From Planococcus plakortidis (GTDB taxonomy: Bacteria > Bacillota > Bacilli > Bacillales_A > Planococcaceae), in assembly GCF_001687605.2 (NCBI RefSeq), contig NZ_CP016539.2:3192501-3256500 (forward strand): 64,000 nt of DNA. The letters run 5' to 3'. The notes below the pieces were generated by a model, which saw nothing but the letters and a program-made list of their open reading frames with translations, was not told where the DNA came from and did no database searches. The translations under genes and the position numbers were made by a program. Below are positions 45,843 through 55,374 of this stretch, one piece after another; position 1 is the stretch's first letter; every line of letters begins with the position of its first letter.

Positions 45843-47129
45843 TTAACGCCAAACGCTTTTGACGATGTTTGTCTGGTTGCGGTCCGGCCCGACAGAGAAA
45901 ATCGAGATTTGGACGCCTGTCAATTGCGAGATGCGCTCCAAGTAATGGCGCGCGTTTTCCGGCAACTCATCGAGCGATTTGCAAGATGTAACGTCTTCAG
46001 ACCAGCCCGGCATTTCTTCATAGACCGGTTCGCAGTCTGCGAGCATGCGCAAGTTCGCTGGGTATTCCGTGATCAATTCGCCTTGATAGCGGTAAGCCGT
46101 ACAGATTTTCACCGTATCAAGCCCCGTCAAGACGTCGATCGAGTTGACGGTCAAATCCGTCAATCCACTGACGCGGCGCGCATGGCGTACGACGACGCTG
46201 TCGAACCAGCCGATGCGGCGCGGGCGTCCTGTTGTCGTACCGAACTCTTTACCGACTGTGCGGATTTTGTCGCCGACTTCATCGAACAATTCCGTCGGGA
46301 ACGGTCCGTCGCCGACGCGTGATGTATAGGCTTTGCAGACGCCGATGACGTGTGAAATATTCGTCGGGCCTACACCTGCCCCGATCGTGACACCGCCCGC
46401 TACCGGGTTGGAGGATGTGACGAACGGGTAAGTTCCTTGGTCGATATCGAGCATGACGCCTTGTGCGCCTTCGAACAAGACGCGGCGGCCGGCATCAAAG
46501 GCATCGTTCAGCACTTTCGATGTATCGGTCACATATTGTGCGATTTCCTGGCCGTATTGGTAGTACTCTTCCATGATTTCTTCGACGGTGAAGCCTTCTG
46601 TCTCATAGAATTTCTCGAACATGCGGTTTTTCTCTTTCAAGTTCATGCGCAATTTCTCTTCGAACACAACATGGTCCAGCAAATCTGCGATGCGGATTCC
46701 GACACGTGCCGCTTTGTCCATATACGCAGGCCCGATGCCTTTTCCGGTCGTGCCGATCTTGTTGGCGCCGCGACGCGCTTCTTCCACTTCGTCTTGCTTG
46801 ATGTGGTAAGGCAAAATGACGTGTGCGCGGTTGGAGATGCGCAAGTTCTCTGTCGATACCCCGCGGTCGTGAAGGCCTTTCAGCTCCTGCACAAGCGCTT
46901 TCGGGTCGACAACCATGCCGTTGCCGATAACCGATGTTTTATCTTTATAGAAAATCCCCGATGGAATCAAATGCAATTTATACGTTTCGCCGCCAAAAAT
47001 GATTGTGTGGCCGGCGTTGTTGCCGCCTTGGTAACGCGCGATTACTTCTGCGTGTTCCGATAGAAAATCCGTGATTTTCCCTTTTCCTTCGTCTCCCCAT
47101 TGCGTTCCTACTACTACGACTGATGTCAT
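45843..47129 (-). CDS. purA: Adenylosuccinate synthetase PurA
   Basis: First committed step from IMP to AMP: joins IMP and aspartate using GTP. It has 428 residues. The P-loop-like QWGDEGKGK is near 10-18, the His of GNNAGHT near 41, the IMP-binding [11 protein letters not shown] near 126-136 and the Asp loop TTTGRPRR near 300. ATG 47129 follows GGAGGTG; the three extra residues of the longer frame overlap it. Single gene with its own promoter and putative PurR boxes. Confidence 0.97.
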   Translation of the reverse strand: MTSVVVVGTQWGDEGKGKITDFLSEHAEVIARYQGGNNAGHTIIFGGETYKLHLIPSGIFYKDKTSVIGNGMVVDPKALVQELKGLHDRGVSTENLRISNRAHVILPYHIKQDEVEEARRGANKIGTTGKGIGPAYMDKAARVGIRIADLLDHVVFEEKLRMNLKEKNRMFEKFYETEGFTVEEIMEEYYQYGQEIAQYVTDTSKVLNDAFDAGRRVLFEGAQGVMLDIDQGTYPFVTSSNPVAGGVTIGAGVGPTNISHVIGVCKAYTSRVGDGPFPTELFDEVGDKIRTVGKEFGTTTGRPRRIGWFDSVVVRHARRVSGLTDLTVNSIDVLTGLDTVKICTAYRYQGELITEYPANLRMLADCEPVYEEMPGWSEDVTSCKSLDELPENARHYLERISQLTGVQISIFSVGPDRNQTNIVKSVWR

Positions 47130-47175
47130 CGTCCGCACCTCCGTTAGGCTTGTCGCCCTGTTTCAAACAGTCTTT

Positions 47176-47204
47176 ATTGTACCAATAGAGCGTTTCGGCG
47201 TCAA
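47176..47204 (-). promoter_or_regulatory. purA promoter
   Basis: Minus strand TTGACG (47199-47204), 17-base spacer, TACAAT (47176-47181). Confidence 0.8.
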
Positions 47205-47218
47205 TATAAAACCGAAGA

Positions 47219-47263
47219 AAACACGAACATCAAAATGCATGCATGCATTTAATGTTCGTGTTT
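47219..47263 (-). terminator. dnaB terminator overlapping putative PurR boxes
   Basis: The arms AACACGAACAT/ATGTTCGTGTT and an inner ATGCATGCATGCAT palindrome form a long stem just past the dnaB stop. Each arm contains CGAAC in inverted orientation immediately upstream of the purA -35 box, where PurR boxes normally lie. Terminator role likely; operator role inferred. Confidence 0.75.
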
Positions 47264-47273
47264 AATAGATCTT

Positions 47274-48629
47274 CTAGAAATCGCCGCCGCCTTCATGGTC
47301 AGCCCAATCGATGGTGACGAACTTATTGTATTCCTTCACAAACGCCAGTTTGACGGTGCCGGTCGGGCCGTTCCGCTGCTTGGCGATGATGATTTCAATC
47401 ATGTTCTGGTCTTCGGTTTCTTTGTCATAATAATCTTCACGGTATAAAAACGACACGATATCGGCATCTTGCTCGATCGATCCGGATTCACGCAAATCGG
47501 ACATCATCGGCCGTTTGTCTTGCCGCTGCTCAACCCCACGGGATAGCTGCGACAAGGCGATGACCGGGACTTCGAGTTCACGCGCGAGCCCTTTTAAGGA
47601 ACGGGAAATATCGGATACTTCCTGCTGGCGGTTCTCGCCGGCCTTGCCCGGGCCCTGGATGAGCTGCAAATAATCGATCATGATCATGCCGAGGCCGTAT
47701 TCCTGCTTGAGACGGCGGCATTTCGCTCGGATATCGTTGACGCGGATACCCGGCGTGTCGTCGATGAAAATGCCGGCGTTGGATAGACTGCCCATCGCCA
47801 TCGTCAGCTTGCGCCAGTCTTCATTCTGCAAGGCGCCGGTCCTCATGACTTGGGCGTCGATATTGCCTTCCGCGCAAAGCATCCGCATGACTAGCTGCTC
47901 TGCCCCCATCTCCAAACTGAAGATCGCGACATTTTCATCCGCTTTGGTCGCGACGTTTTGGGCGACGTTCAAGGCGAATGCCGTCTTACCGACGGACGGG
48001 CGGGCTGCGACGATGATCAAATCGTTGCGTTGAAAGCCTGCGGTCACTTTGTCCAGATCCCGGAAACCGGTCGGAATTCCCGTGACGTCGCCTTTACGCG
48101 TATGCAAGAGCTCGATGTTGTCGTAGGTTTTTACCAATACATCTTTAATATGGATGAAGTCGCCCGCGTTTTTGCGGCTCGACACTTCCATCATTTTCTT
48201 CTCCGCTTCGGCAAGCAAAGCTTCCACTTCGTCTTCGCGCGTAAAGCCGTCTTCGACGATGGTGGTGGCCACCCGGATGAGGCGGCGCAATAAGGCTTTC
48301 TCTTCCACGATATGGGCATAATGCCCGACGTTTGCGGCTGTCGGCACCGCATTGGCGATCTCGGTCAGATAGGATAAGCCGCCGACATCTTCCAGCTCTT
48401 TCTTAACCGATAGCTCTTCTGTCACCGTGACCAAATCAACCGCTTTGCCGCGGTCCGTCAAATCGATCATCGTCTGGAAAATTTTCTGGTGGGCAACGCG
48501 GTAGAAATCCTCCGGCATGACGATTTCCGCAACGGAAACCAGTGCCTGTGGCTCCAGGAAAATGGCTCCGATGACGGATTGCTCAGCTTCCTGGTTATGC
48601 GGCGGGACGCGGTCTATCGATTCGTTCAT
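47274..48629 (-). CDS. dnaB: Replicative DNA helicase DnaB (DnaC in Bacillus)
   Basis: Hexameric ATP-dependent helicase that unwinds DNA at the fork, 451 residues. The N-terminal domain (PPHNQEAEQSVIGAIFLEP) binds primase. The RecA-like domain has Walker A ARPSVGKTAF near 207-216, Walker B MIMIDYLQLI near 315, and the LSRGVEQR-type Arg finger region. AAGGAG precedes ATG 48629. It is last in the yybS-gdpP-rplI-dnaB operon. Confidence 0.97.
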   Translation of the reverse strand: MNESIDRVPPHNQEAEQSVIGAIFLEPQALVSVAEIVMPEDFYRVAHQKIFQTMIDLTDRGKAVDLVTVTEELSVKKELEDVGGLSYLTEIANAVPTAANVGHYAHIVEEKALLRRLIRVATTIVEDGFTREDEVEALLAEAEKKMMEVSSRKNAGDFIHIKDVLVKTYDNIELLHTRKGDVTGIPTGFRDLDKVTAGFQRNDLIIVAARPSVGKTAFALNVAQNVATKADENVAIFSLEMGAEQLVMRMLCAEGNIDAQVMRTGALQNEDWRKLTMAMGSLSNAGIFIDDTPGIRVNDIRAKCRRLKQEYGLGMIMIDYLQLIQGPGKAGENRQQEVSDISRSLKGLARELEVPVIALSQLSRGVEQRQDKRPMMSDLRESGSIEQDADIVSFLYREDYYDKETEDQNMIEIIIAKQRNGPTGTVKLAFVKEYNKFVTIDWADHEGGGDF

Positions 48630-48641
48630 AATCTATTCTCC

Positions 48642-49091
48642 TTACGCTTCTTCAGTCACGTGCACGCGAAGTGTCGCGGTTACATCTTGGTGCAATTTCA
48701 CCGGCACATTCGTGTAGCCAAGCGCGCGTATGGCGTCATCGAGCTCCATTTTGCGCTTGTCGATTTTATGGCCGTGTTTCTTCTCGAGTTCCTTGGCGAT
48801 CTGCTTTGAAGTGATCGAGCCGAACAGGCGGCCGCCCTCTCCGGACTTCGCCGTCAATTCGACCGTCAGCGCTTCAAGTTTTTCTTTCAGCGCTTTCGCT
48901 TCGTCAAGCTCCTGCTCGGCTTCTTTCTCCTGTTTCTTCTGCTGGCCCGCGAGTTTGCTCATCGCTGCCTGGTCCGCTTCCACTGCCAAATTGTTTTTCA
49001 ACAGGAAGTTGTGCGCGTAGCCGTCCGCCACGTTTTTGATATCGCCTTTTTTGCCTACATTTTTTACGTCTTTCAAGAAAATCACTTTCAT
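48642..49091 (-). CDS. rplI: Ribosomal protein bL9
   Basis: A 149-residue 50S protein that binds domain V of 23S rRNA. The N-terminal [20 protein letters not shown] with GYAHNFLL is the signature; a long central helix (55-75) joins the two domains. AAGGAGG precedes ATG 49091, which overlaps the gdpP stop by four bases. Confidence 0.97.
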   Translation of the reverse strand: MKVIFLKDVKNVGKKGDIKNVADGYAHNFLLKNNLAVEADQAAMSKLAGQQKKQEKEAEQELDEAKALKEKLEALTVELTAKSGEGGRLFGSITSKQIAKELEKKHGHKIDKRKMELDDAIRALGYTNVPVKLHQDVTATLRVHVTEEA

Positions 49092-51064
49092 TCTTCAGAT
49101 CCTCCTTCATCATTTTCCGTTAATACGGCCTTTAATTGTTCGACCGCTTCTTCGAGTGTTGCATCCGGCATTTGCGTGGCCGCATTCGTTAAATGGCCTC
49201 CGCCGCCGAGATTTTCCATGATGACTTGCACGTTGACTTCGCCGAGCGAACGGGCGCTGATGCCGACGCCGCCTTCCGTTCGTTCTGCGATGACAAACGA
49301 CGCGTTGACGTCTTTCATCGTCAGCAGGATGTCCGCCGTCTGTGCGATCAATACCGGGCTGTAGATGCGCCCCGGCTCGCCTTTTGCGATGGCGATGCCG
49401 TCGCCGACGAATTCCACGCTCTGGACGATTTTCGCCCGCTCGATATACGTATCGAGATCTTCTTTCAGCAAGCGCTGGACGAGCACGGTATCGGCACCGT
49501 TCGAACGCAGGTACGATGCCGCTTCAAAGGTCCTGGCACCGGTACGCAGCGTAAAGCTTTTCGTGTCGACGATGATTCCGGCAAGCATTGCTGTCGCTTC
49601 GAGCATCGTCAATTTCTCATGTTTCGGCTGGTATTCGATCAATTCGGTCACGAGCTCCGCCGTGGACGAGGCGTACGGCTCCATATAGACGAGCATCGTA
49701 TTGGTGATGAATTCCTCGCCTCTTCTGTGATGGTCGATCAACACGACGCGCTCCATTCGCTGGAGCAGGCGTTCATCGATGACCATCGACGGTTTATGCG
49801 TATCGACCACGACGAGCAGCGAATGCTCGGTCATTTCCGATATTGCCTCTTCCGGGGTAATGAAACGCTCGAACAAGTCGGGATCGCTTTCGATTTCTTC
49901 CATCAAGCGCATGACACTGCGGTCGTATTCATCGAAATCGATGACGATGCGGCCTTTGACGCGGTTCATTTCCGCCATTTTGGCGACGCCGACCGCGGCG
50001 CCGATCGAGTCCATATCGGGCATTTTATGGCCCATGACAAAGACTTGGTCGCTTTCCTGGATCAAATCACGAAGCGCATGCGAAATGACGCGTGCGCGGA
50101 CTCTCGTGCGTTTTTCGACGGGGTTGGTTTTGCCTCCGTAGAATTTGACCTTGCCGCTCGGATGCTTGATCGCCACTTGGTCGCCGCCGCGCCCAAGCAC
50201 CAGATCGAGCCCCGACTGCGCCATGGCCCCCAGTTCGATCAAGGAAGCGGAACCCGCCCCGACCCCGATGCTCAGTGTCAGTGCCATATTGTCTTTCGCG
50301 GTCACTTCCCGGATGTCATCGAGCACGGTGAATTTGGTTTCCTCCAATTGTTGGAGGATCGATTCATTGAATACGGCCATAAAGCGGTCCGAGGAAATCC
50401 GCTTCACGAAAATGCCGTTATCGGCGCCCCACCGGTTGATCAGGGAGGTTACGAGGCTATTCAAGTTGCTGCGTACCTGATCGTCCATCCCTTGCGACAA
50501 TTCATCGTAATTGTCGATGAACAGGATGCCGATGACGGTCCGGTCCGCATGGTATAAAGTTTCGATCTCCACTTGCTCGGTAATATCGAACAAGTAGAAC
50601 AAGCGGTCATCCGCGCGGTAATAGACGCGATATTTGCGGCCTTCTAGCGTAATGACCATTTCATTCGATTCCGTGGATTTGATCAATTGGTTGAAATCCT
50701 CGGATAAACTGTAAATCGATTCCCCGATCAAGGTCTCGTAATCGAGCGCCGAGGTGATATAAGGGTTGGCCCATTCGACCTGCTGGTTTTCATTGACCAG
50801 CAAAATCCCGATCGGCATCTCGAGCAATGCTTCCTCCCCGACTTTCTTCATTCGGTAAGACAGTGTTTCGATATGCTTTTCGGTCTCTTCATAGTTGCGT
50901 TTTTCCAGTACCCACGCCGAGGTGATCGCCGCCCCGTAGAGGATGGCGAAAATGCCCGCGCCCCATTCCGACCACAGGGAGATGAGGATGACAGCGGCCA
51001 TTCCAAGAGCCAGCAATGCCAGCAATGGGTATCTTAGGTTACGTTTCCTGAAAAAAGCCGACAT
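49088..51064 (-). CDS. gdpP: Cyclic-di-AMP phosphodiesterase GdpP
   Basis: Membrane phosphodiesterase that degrades c-di-AMP to pApA, setting potassium and cell-wall homeostasis. It has 658 residues. Two N-terminal helices (about 12-50) are followed by a PAS domain (about 75-150), a degenerate GGDEF domain (170-300), then DHH ([15 protein letters not shown] near 345; [20 protein letters not shown]) and DHHA1 ([12 protein letters not shown] near 625). The family normally has GGDEF without cyclase activity. Coupled to rplI. Confidence 0.96.
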   Translation of the reverse strand: MSAFFRKRNLRYPLLALLALGMAAVILISLWSEWGAGIFAILYGAAITSAWVLEKRNYEETEKHIETLSYRMKKVGEEALLEMPIGILLVNENQQVEWANPYITSALDYETLIGESIYSLSEDFNQLIKSTESNEMVITLEGRKYRVYYRADDRLFYLFDITEQVEIETLYHADRTVIGILFIDNYDELSQGMDDQVRSNLNSLVTSLINRWGADNGIFVKRISSDRFMAVFNESILQQLEETKFTVLDDIREVTAKDNMALTLSIGVGAGSASLIELGAMAQSGLDLVLGRGGDQVAIKHPSGKVKFYGGKTNPVEKRTRVRARVISHALRDLIQESDQVFVMGHKMPDMDSIGAAVGVAKMAEMNRVKGRIVIDFDEYDRSVMRLMEEIESDPDLFERFITPEEAISEMTEHSLLVVVDTHKPSMVIDERLLQRMERVVLIDHHRRGEEFITNTMLVYMEPYASSTAELVTELIEYQPKHEKLTMLEATAMLAGIIVDTKSFTLRTGARTFEAASYLRSNGADTVLVQRLLKEDLDTYIERAKIVQSVEFVGDGIAIAKGEPGRIYSPVLIAQTADILLTMKDVNASFVIAERTEGGVGISARSLGEVNVQVIMENLGGGGHLTNAATQMPDATLEEAVEQLKAVLTENDEGGSEE

Positions 51065-51078
51065 TTCTCTTCAGCTCC

Positions 51079-52047
51079 TTACTTTCCTTTAAACTCGTGC
51101 GCCCGCTTGATCCAGCCCCTGATGTCGAAGCCGAGATCCAAAATCCCGATGATGCTCGTAAACGACTGCAAAGGAAATGCAAGAACCGTCACAACAACCA
51201 TCACCCAGCGGGGCCAGCCCTCTTGGTGGATATAGAAATGATAGAACGATACCCCCTGCAAAAACAGCAAAAACTGCAGAAGCATCGAGGCATTCGCGAA
51301 AATCAAATACGCCATGGTCCCTTGCTCAAAATCCGACAGCAAAGATACCAAAATGACGATCAAATAATACCATAGCACGCTTTTCGGCAAGCGCATCTCG
51401 CGGAACGGCGGGAATTTCGGTACCGCAACGCCGACCCGTTTCAAAATCGGCAGCAGGATCAACAGCAAGACCCAAACCGTCGTAAAGACCGATAAGACCA
51501 ATAATGTCGGCAGCAAGGTCTCGAACGTCAGCATGAACTGCGCGACAAGCTCCTCGTATTCCTGTGTCGATTCCGATCCAAGCCGCTCAAGCCACGTTCC
51601 CGCCTGTTCATATAAACTGCGCATCGTCGCCATGAATTCCTCAAGGAAGTTGATGCCGAACAAGGCGATCGCTGCCACATACTGCACCATCAATGACACC
51701 AGCAGCACGATGCTCGAACCCATGAACATGAACAACTTGCTTTTTTTATACTGGATCGACAGCCCGACCACAAGCCCCAGCGGAATGTGGATCAACGCCA
51801 AAGGCAAAGACAGCAATCCGCCGATCAGAAAGCTTAACACGGCCCCGACCACTGCGACCAGCGCCGACGCCTTCACCGGATACTTGGCGCTATACCAAGC
51901 AATCGGCAATGCCAAAAACAAAGTACTGATCAAACTCAGCACCGGTACATATACAGAAACAGCCAATAAGACGGCAAACAGCGCCGTCATCATGGCTCCA
52001 TTCGTCAATTGACGTGTCTTTTGGTTAGGCATATCTGCGTTTTTCAT
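51079..52047 (-). CDS. YybS-like DUF2232 membrane protein
   Basis: Integral membrane protein of 322 residues with about eight helices, DUF2232 family, conserved upstream of gdpP in Bacillales. Function unknown. The N-terminal TNGAMMTALFAVLLAVSVYV and the later long helices fit. The ribosome site before ATG 52047 is weak (GAAAGAAG). First gene of the yybS-gdpP-rplI-dnaB operon; a promoter lies about 30 bases upstream. Confidence 0.88.
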   Translation of the reverse strand: MKNADMPNQKTRQLTNGAMMTALFAVLLAVSVYVPVLSLISTLFLALPIAWYSAKYPVKASALVAVVGAVLSFLIGGLLSLPLALIHIPLGLVVGLSIQYKKSKLFMFMGSSIVLLVSLMVQYVAAIALFGINFLEEFMATMRSLYEQAGTWLERLGSESTQEYEELVAQFMLTFETLLPTLLVLSVFTTVWVLLLILLPILKRVGVAVPKFPPFREMRLPKSVLWYYLIVILVSLLSDFEQGTMAYLIFANASMLLQFLLFLQGVSFYHFYIHQEGWPRWVMVVVTVLAFPLQSFTSIIGILDLGFDIRGWIKRAHEFKGK

Positions 52048-52075
52048 CTTCTTTCGGGTTTATTTCATCCGTATA

Positions 52076-52104
52076 ATTGTACCATGATTCAAGCCCCCGA
52101 ACAA
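52076..52104 (-). promoter_or_regulatory. Probable promoter of the yybS-gdpP-rplI-dnaB operon
   Basis: Minus strand TTGTTC (52099-52104), 17-base spacer, TACAAT (52076-52081). The -35 box is poor, the -10 good. Confidence 0.5.
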
Positions 52105-52245
52105 AAAAGGGAGGTTGCCTCACTGTACACCTATCGCTTCGTTTCGAGAAGAAAAAAGTTCCTGCCCTCTGGCGTTGGCCGCCTATAGAAAATCAGTATC
52201 GCTGATTCGCCGATGGATGGAAATGGTCGATGGAAATCAAATATG

Positions 52246-52998
52246 GAAATCGCTTCCTGCGGCAAGGTTCAAGAAGATAGTGAGAGTTTAGGTGTCGAAG
52301 CGTTTCAGCAGTCTACTTGGGCTTCATCTTTCTATTCGCCGCCCGGCTTTGGGTTGGCCTCTTGCCATAAGCCAGGAAGAACGCCTGTCTTACGGCATCG
52401 GCTCACCCTTGGCGCTGGACGGCTTGGAGATTTCAATGTCTCGAGCATGATTAGATAGGTCTACTTCTGTAATCAGTTTCCGGCTAGCAGGGAAATCGCT
52501 TCCCAAGGAAAGGGTGAAGGAGATAGTCAGATTTTGTGTGTTGAACTGTTTCAGCAGTCTACTTGGGCTTCATCTTTCTATTCGCCGCCCGGCTTTGGGT
52601 TGGCCTCCTGCCATAAGCCAGGAAGAGCACCTGTCTTACGGCATCGGCTCACCCTTGGCGCTGGACGGCTTGGAGATTTCATTGATTGGGGTGCGTTTAA
52701 TCCGAACTGCTTCTATAAAGAGTTGCCGGCTAGCGGGGAAATCGCTTCCCAAGGAAAGGGTGAAGGAGATAGTCAGATTTTGTGTGTTGAACTGTTTCAG
52801 CAGTCTACTTGGGCTTCATCTTACGGTTCGCCTCCCGGCTTTGGGTTGGCCTCTTGCCATAAGCCAGGAAGAACGCCTGTCTTACGGCATCGGCTCACCC
52901 TTGGCGCTGGACGGCTTGGAGATTTCAATGTCTCGAGCATGAATAGATAGGTCTACTTCTGTAATCAGTTGCCGGCTGGCGGGGGAATCGCTTCCCGA
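52246..52998. repeat. Tandem array C1-C3: three 246-bp units, each with a long hairpin
   Basis: Unit starts (GGAAATCGCTTCC) lie at 52246, 52491 and 52737, with a partial fourth at 52983; the GTCTACTTGGGCTTCATCTT block repeats exactly every 246 bases (52311, 52557, 52803). Each unit holds a conserved core of about 100 nt: GCCGCCCGGC...GGGT pairs with ACCC...GCTGGACGGC outside, and TAAGCCAGG with CCTGTCTTA inside. Long frames through it are by-products. The gap 52048-53454 holds no gene. Confidence 0.9.
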
Positions 52999-53150
52999 GA
53001 AGGAGGGTTTGGCAATAATTTGCTTGAAGCAAGAAGAAGCATATTCCTTTCAGTAAATCGAAACGGTCGACTGTCTCTATGACCCTGGATGAAGTGAACG
53101 TTAAAACGAGATGCATCTCCACATATTCATTTGTGTGTGCTGAAGGAACG

Positions 53151-53306
53151 GCTTTCCGCTCTAAAAATAAAGACGTAGTGGAAGGGGCTGACGCCTGTGG
53201 GACCGCGCGGGCTGGCGAGACAAACGTGCCGCGCTCTTTGGCACGTTGGCTCAACACCCGCCCCACGGCAAGCAGCCCCCTGCAACGCAGTCGAAAAGCG
53301 GAAGCT
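53151..53306. repeat. Intergenic repeat B3
   Basis: Terminal GCTTTCCGCT/AGCGGAAGC inverted ends, AAGGGGCTG/CAGCCCC next inside, then CGGG...CCCG arms and a perfect central hairpin AACGTGCC/GGCACGTT. It resembles B2 at both ends but has a different centre. Confidence 0.8.
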
Positions 53307-53414
53307 TTTCCACTCACTCCTTTTTATTTCTGCCAAATCAGTTGTAAGTTTTGCAGTGCAGTCTTAGCTATTCTGCTCACTAACTTAACTCCCGCCGGTC
53401 AATTTCCCAAAGCA

Positions 53415-53446
53415 TATAAAAAAGAGGCCGGTTTCCCGGCCTCTTT
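53415..53446 (-). terminator. Terminator of rpsF-ssb-rpsR
   Basis: AAAGAGGCCGG/CCGGCCTCTTT, 11-bp perfect stem with a four-base loop and a T-rich tail, immediately after rpsR. Confidence 0.93.
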
Positions 53447-53454
53447 GAACAATC

Positions 53455-53691
53455 TTATTTATCTTCCGCTACGAACGGTAGAAGTGCCATGATACGAGCG
53501 CGTTTAACTGCAATCGTCAAACGACGTTGCCATTTAGCGCTTGTGCCCGTAACACGACGTGGCAAAATTTTGCCTCGCTCAGAAATGAATTTCTTAAGCA
53601 AATCAGTGTCTTTGTAGTCGATGCGTGTAATGTTGTTTGAAGTGAAATAACAAACCTTTTTACGCTTCTTGCCTCCGCGACGTGGTGCCAT
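53455..53691 (-). CDS. rpsR: Ribosomal protein bS18
   Basis: A 78-residue basic 30S protein that pairs with bS6 on the platform. It starts [15 protein letters not shown] and keeps [20 protein letters not shown] near the middle. Third gene of the conserved rpsF-ssb-rpsR operon, 52 bases after ssb. Confidence 0.97.
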   Translation of the reverse strand: MAPRRGGKKRKKVCYFTSNNITRIDYKDTDLLKKFISERGKILPRRVTGTSAKWQRRLTIAVKRARIMALLPFVAEDK

Positions 53692-53743
53692 ATCGAATTA
53701 CCTCCCTCATCTTCAGATTTCTTTTCGCTGATGGGCGCCTGGT

Positions 53744-54232
53744 TTAGAACGGCAGATCGTCATCCGAAACTTCGATCTTCCCGCTTCCGCTTGAGAACGG
53801 ATCGTCATCTACACGAGTGTTGTTATGCTGACTTGGACTAGACGGTTGGTTCTGTTGATAAGACGGCTGCTGCCCATACGAGCGATCGTTCGAACGATCT
53901 CCGGAATTGGCGCTTTTCGGTTCAAGGAATTGAACGCTGTCCGCCACCACTTCTGTCGTATAAACCCGCTTACCATCCTGACCCTCGTAGCTGCCAGTCT
54001 GAATGCGGCCTTCAACACCGGCGAGGCTTCCTTTTTTAAGGAAATTCGCTGTGTTTTCAGCCTGCTTGCGCCAAACGGTACAATTGATAAAATCCGCTTC
54101 GCGTTCACCTTGCGCATTGGAGAATGTCCGGTTTACAGCAAGTGTAAAACGGGCCACTGCCGCCCCGCTTGGCGTGTAGCGAAGATCAGGATCTTTTGTC
54201 AGTCTTCCGACCAATACAACCCGGTTGATCAT
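53744..54232 (-). CDS. ssb: Single-stranded DNA-binding protein
   Basis: Protects single-stranded DNA and recruits repair and replication proteins. It has 162 residues: an OB fold at 1-105 ([20 protein letters not shown]), a Gln/Asn/Ser-rich linker and the acidic tip DDDLPF that binds partner proteins. GAAGGAGG precedes ATG 54232. It lies between the two ribosomal genes, as in other Bacillales. Confidence 0.97.
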   Translation of the reverse strand: MINRVVLVGRLTKDPDLRYTPSGAAVARFTLAVNRTFSNAQGEREADFINCTVWRKQAENTANFLKKGSLAGVEGRIQTGSYEGQDGKRVYTTEVVADSVQFLEPKSANSGDRSNDRSYGQQPSYQQNQPSSPSQHNNTRVDDDPFSSGSGKIEVSDDDLPF

Positions 54233-54283
54233 CAGAATTCAACCTCCTTCTTCAAGTCGTGTATTATCAGTATTCCGCTTATC

Positions 54284-54571
54284 TTATACGTCTTGGCGTA
54301 CAGCGATGTGGCGGATAATGTCTTCATTGATGTTCGCAAGACGTGTAAACTCGTTGATAGCTTCAGATCCAGCGTTCGCTTTCACGATCTGGTAGAAACC
54401 TTCTTTGAAATCATTGATTTCATAAGCCAAACGGCGTTTACCCCATTCTTTCGACTCGATGATTTCCGCACCGTTAGAAGTCAGGATTTCGCTGAAACGC
54501 TCAACTAGCGCTTTCTTCGCGTCCTCTTCAATGTTCGGGCGTACAATGTACATTAGTTCGTATTCTCTCAT
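54284..54571 (-). CDS. rpsF: Ribosomal protein bS6
   Basis: A 95-residue 30S protein. [10 protein letters not shown] at the start, [20 protein letters not shown] in the middle and an Arg/Ile C-terminus ([13 protein letters not shown]) are typical. AAGGAGG precedes ATG 54571. First gene of the operon, with a structured leader that may be an autoregulatory target of bS6:bS18. Confidence 0.97.
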   Translation of the reverse strand: MREYELMYIVRPNIEEDAKKALVERFSEILTSNGAEIIESKEWGKRRLAYEINDFKEGFYQIVKANAGSEAINEFTRLANINEDIIRHIAVRQDV

Positions 54572-54586
54572 CGTATTGTCACCTCC

Positions 54587-54624
54587 TTATGGACTTGGGC
54601 CCTGCTGTTTCCAGCGGGCAAGGA
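54587..54624 (-). promoter_or_regulatory. Structured 5' leader of rpsF (possible bS6:bS18 autoregulatory element)
   Basis: On the minus strand CTTG-CCCGCTG-GAAA-CAGCAGGG-CCCAAG folds into a bulged hairpin just before the rpsF ribosome site. Leaders bound by bS6:bS18 are known before rpsF in many bacteria; assignment here rests on position and shape. Confidence 0.5.
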
Positions 54625-54657
54625 GCAAGCAATCATAAATATTACTCACATCAACAT

Positions 54658-54686
54658 ATTGTAGCATATGCTGAGGCTTCCGGCAA
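54658..54686 (-). promoter_or_regulatory. rpsF operon promoter
   Basis: Minus strand TTGCCG (54681-54686), 17-base spacer, TACAAT (54658-54663). Confidence 0.65.
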
Positions 54687-54728
54687 GCTGTAATTTGGGC
54701 TATACTGTAAGCATCAAATTTGGGGATG

Positions 54729-54744
54729 TGTTCCACGTGAAACC
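54729..54744. other. parS site (15 of 16 bases) at the start of the DUF3267 gene
   Basis: TGTTCCACGTGAAACC; only the last base departs from TGTTYCACGTGRAACA. It covers the likely GTG start codon at 54737. Confidence 0.8.
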
Positions 54745-55288
54745 GCATAGAATCATCGATTTGAATATAGAGGAAATCGCACCGAAAGCGCTGTGGTTCA
54801 ATATAGTGCTCGTCATCGCCTTTGCGCTCGCCTACCAGTTATTCCGCGAACCGCTGTCATTCGGCTTTTCGCTGTTCGGCATCGCTTATTTTGTAGGCGG
54901 TTATGCATTATTGATCGTGCTGCACGAATTATTCCATTTGATCGGCTTTGTCGCCTTCGGCAAGGTGCCAGTGTCGTCGCTGCAATATGGCCTAAACCTG
55001 AAACTGGGCATCGCCTATGCGACAAGCGATCAGCCCGTGAAAAACCGGGCCATGCGGGCGGTCTTGCTATTGCCATTTTGGACGACAGCCGTTCTGCCGA
55101 CCGTCATCGGCTTTTGGCTCGGCGATCAAGTACTTGTCCTGCTCGGCGCCATGCTGACAGCCGGCGCGTTCGGCGATTTCCTTATGTACCGTGAACTGCG
55201 CAAGGAACCGAACGATGCGTGGATACTGGACGACCCGAAGCTCCCCCGCCTCCACGTCTATTCCAGCTATCCAATGCTAGATGAATGA
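54737..55288 (+). CDS. DUF3267 membrane protein (metalloprotease-like)
   Basis: Membrane protein of about 183 residues with four to five helices. VLHELFHLIGF carries an HExxH motif (near residue 62) in a helix, as in DUF3267 and related site-2-protease-like families; proteolysis is possible but unproven. The start is uncertain: GTG 54737 (VKPHRIID) or GTG 54728; an ATG at 54668 lies inside the divergent rpsF promoter and is unlikely. One of the few plus-strand genes in the origin flank. A parS site covers its start. Confidence 0.8.
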   Translation: MKPHRIIDLNIEEIAPKALWFNIVLVIAFALAYQLFREPLSFGFSLFGIAYFVGGYALLIVLHELFHLIGFVAFGKVPVSSLQYGLNLKLGIAYATSDQPVKNRAMRAVLLLPFWTTAVLPTVIGFWLGDQVLVLLGAMLTAGAFGDFLMYRELRKEPNDAWILDDPKLPRLHVYSSYPMLDE

Positions 55289-55307
55289 ATGGCAGGTTCC
55301 GTGCAAA

Positions 55308-55346
55308 TAAAAAAAGAAGGCACAGCAGATTTTCTGTTGTGCCTTC
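55308..55346 (-). terminator. Terminator beyond repeat A3
   Basis: GAAGGCACAGCAG/CTGTTGTGCCTTC with a four-base loop; on the minus strand seven T follow. It lies more than 300 bases after the gamma-glutamylcyclotransferase-like stop, with repeat A3 in between. Confidence 0.88.
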
Positions 55347-55374
55347 TCAGGTTGTCGAGCAAGTAAAGTAGATG

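Noticed and set aside
49193-50557. 454-codon plus-strand frame opposite gdpP
   Set aside because: It is antisense to a fully convincing gdpP, is rich in His, Asp and Arg as expected for a shadow frame, and has no ribosome site.
52514-52950. Long plus-strand frames with internally repeated segments (RPALGWPPAISQEE, LSYGIGSPLALDG)
   Set aside because: They follow from the 246-bp DNA repeat. The solo copy shares only the hairpin core, two frames are open at once, and no ribosome site precedes them. Structure, not protein, is conserved.
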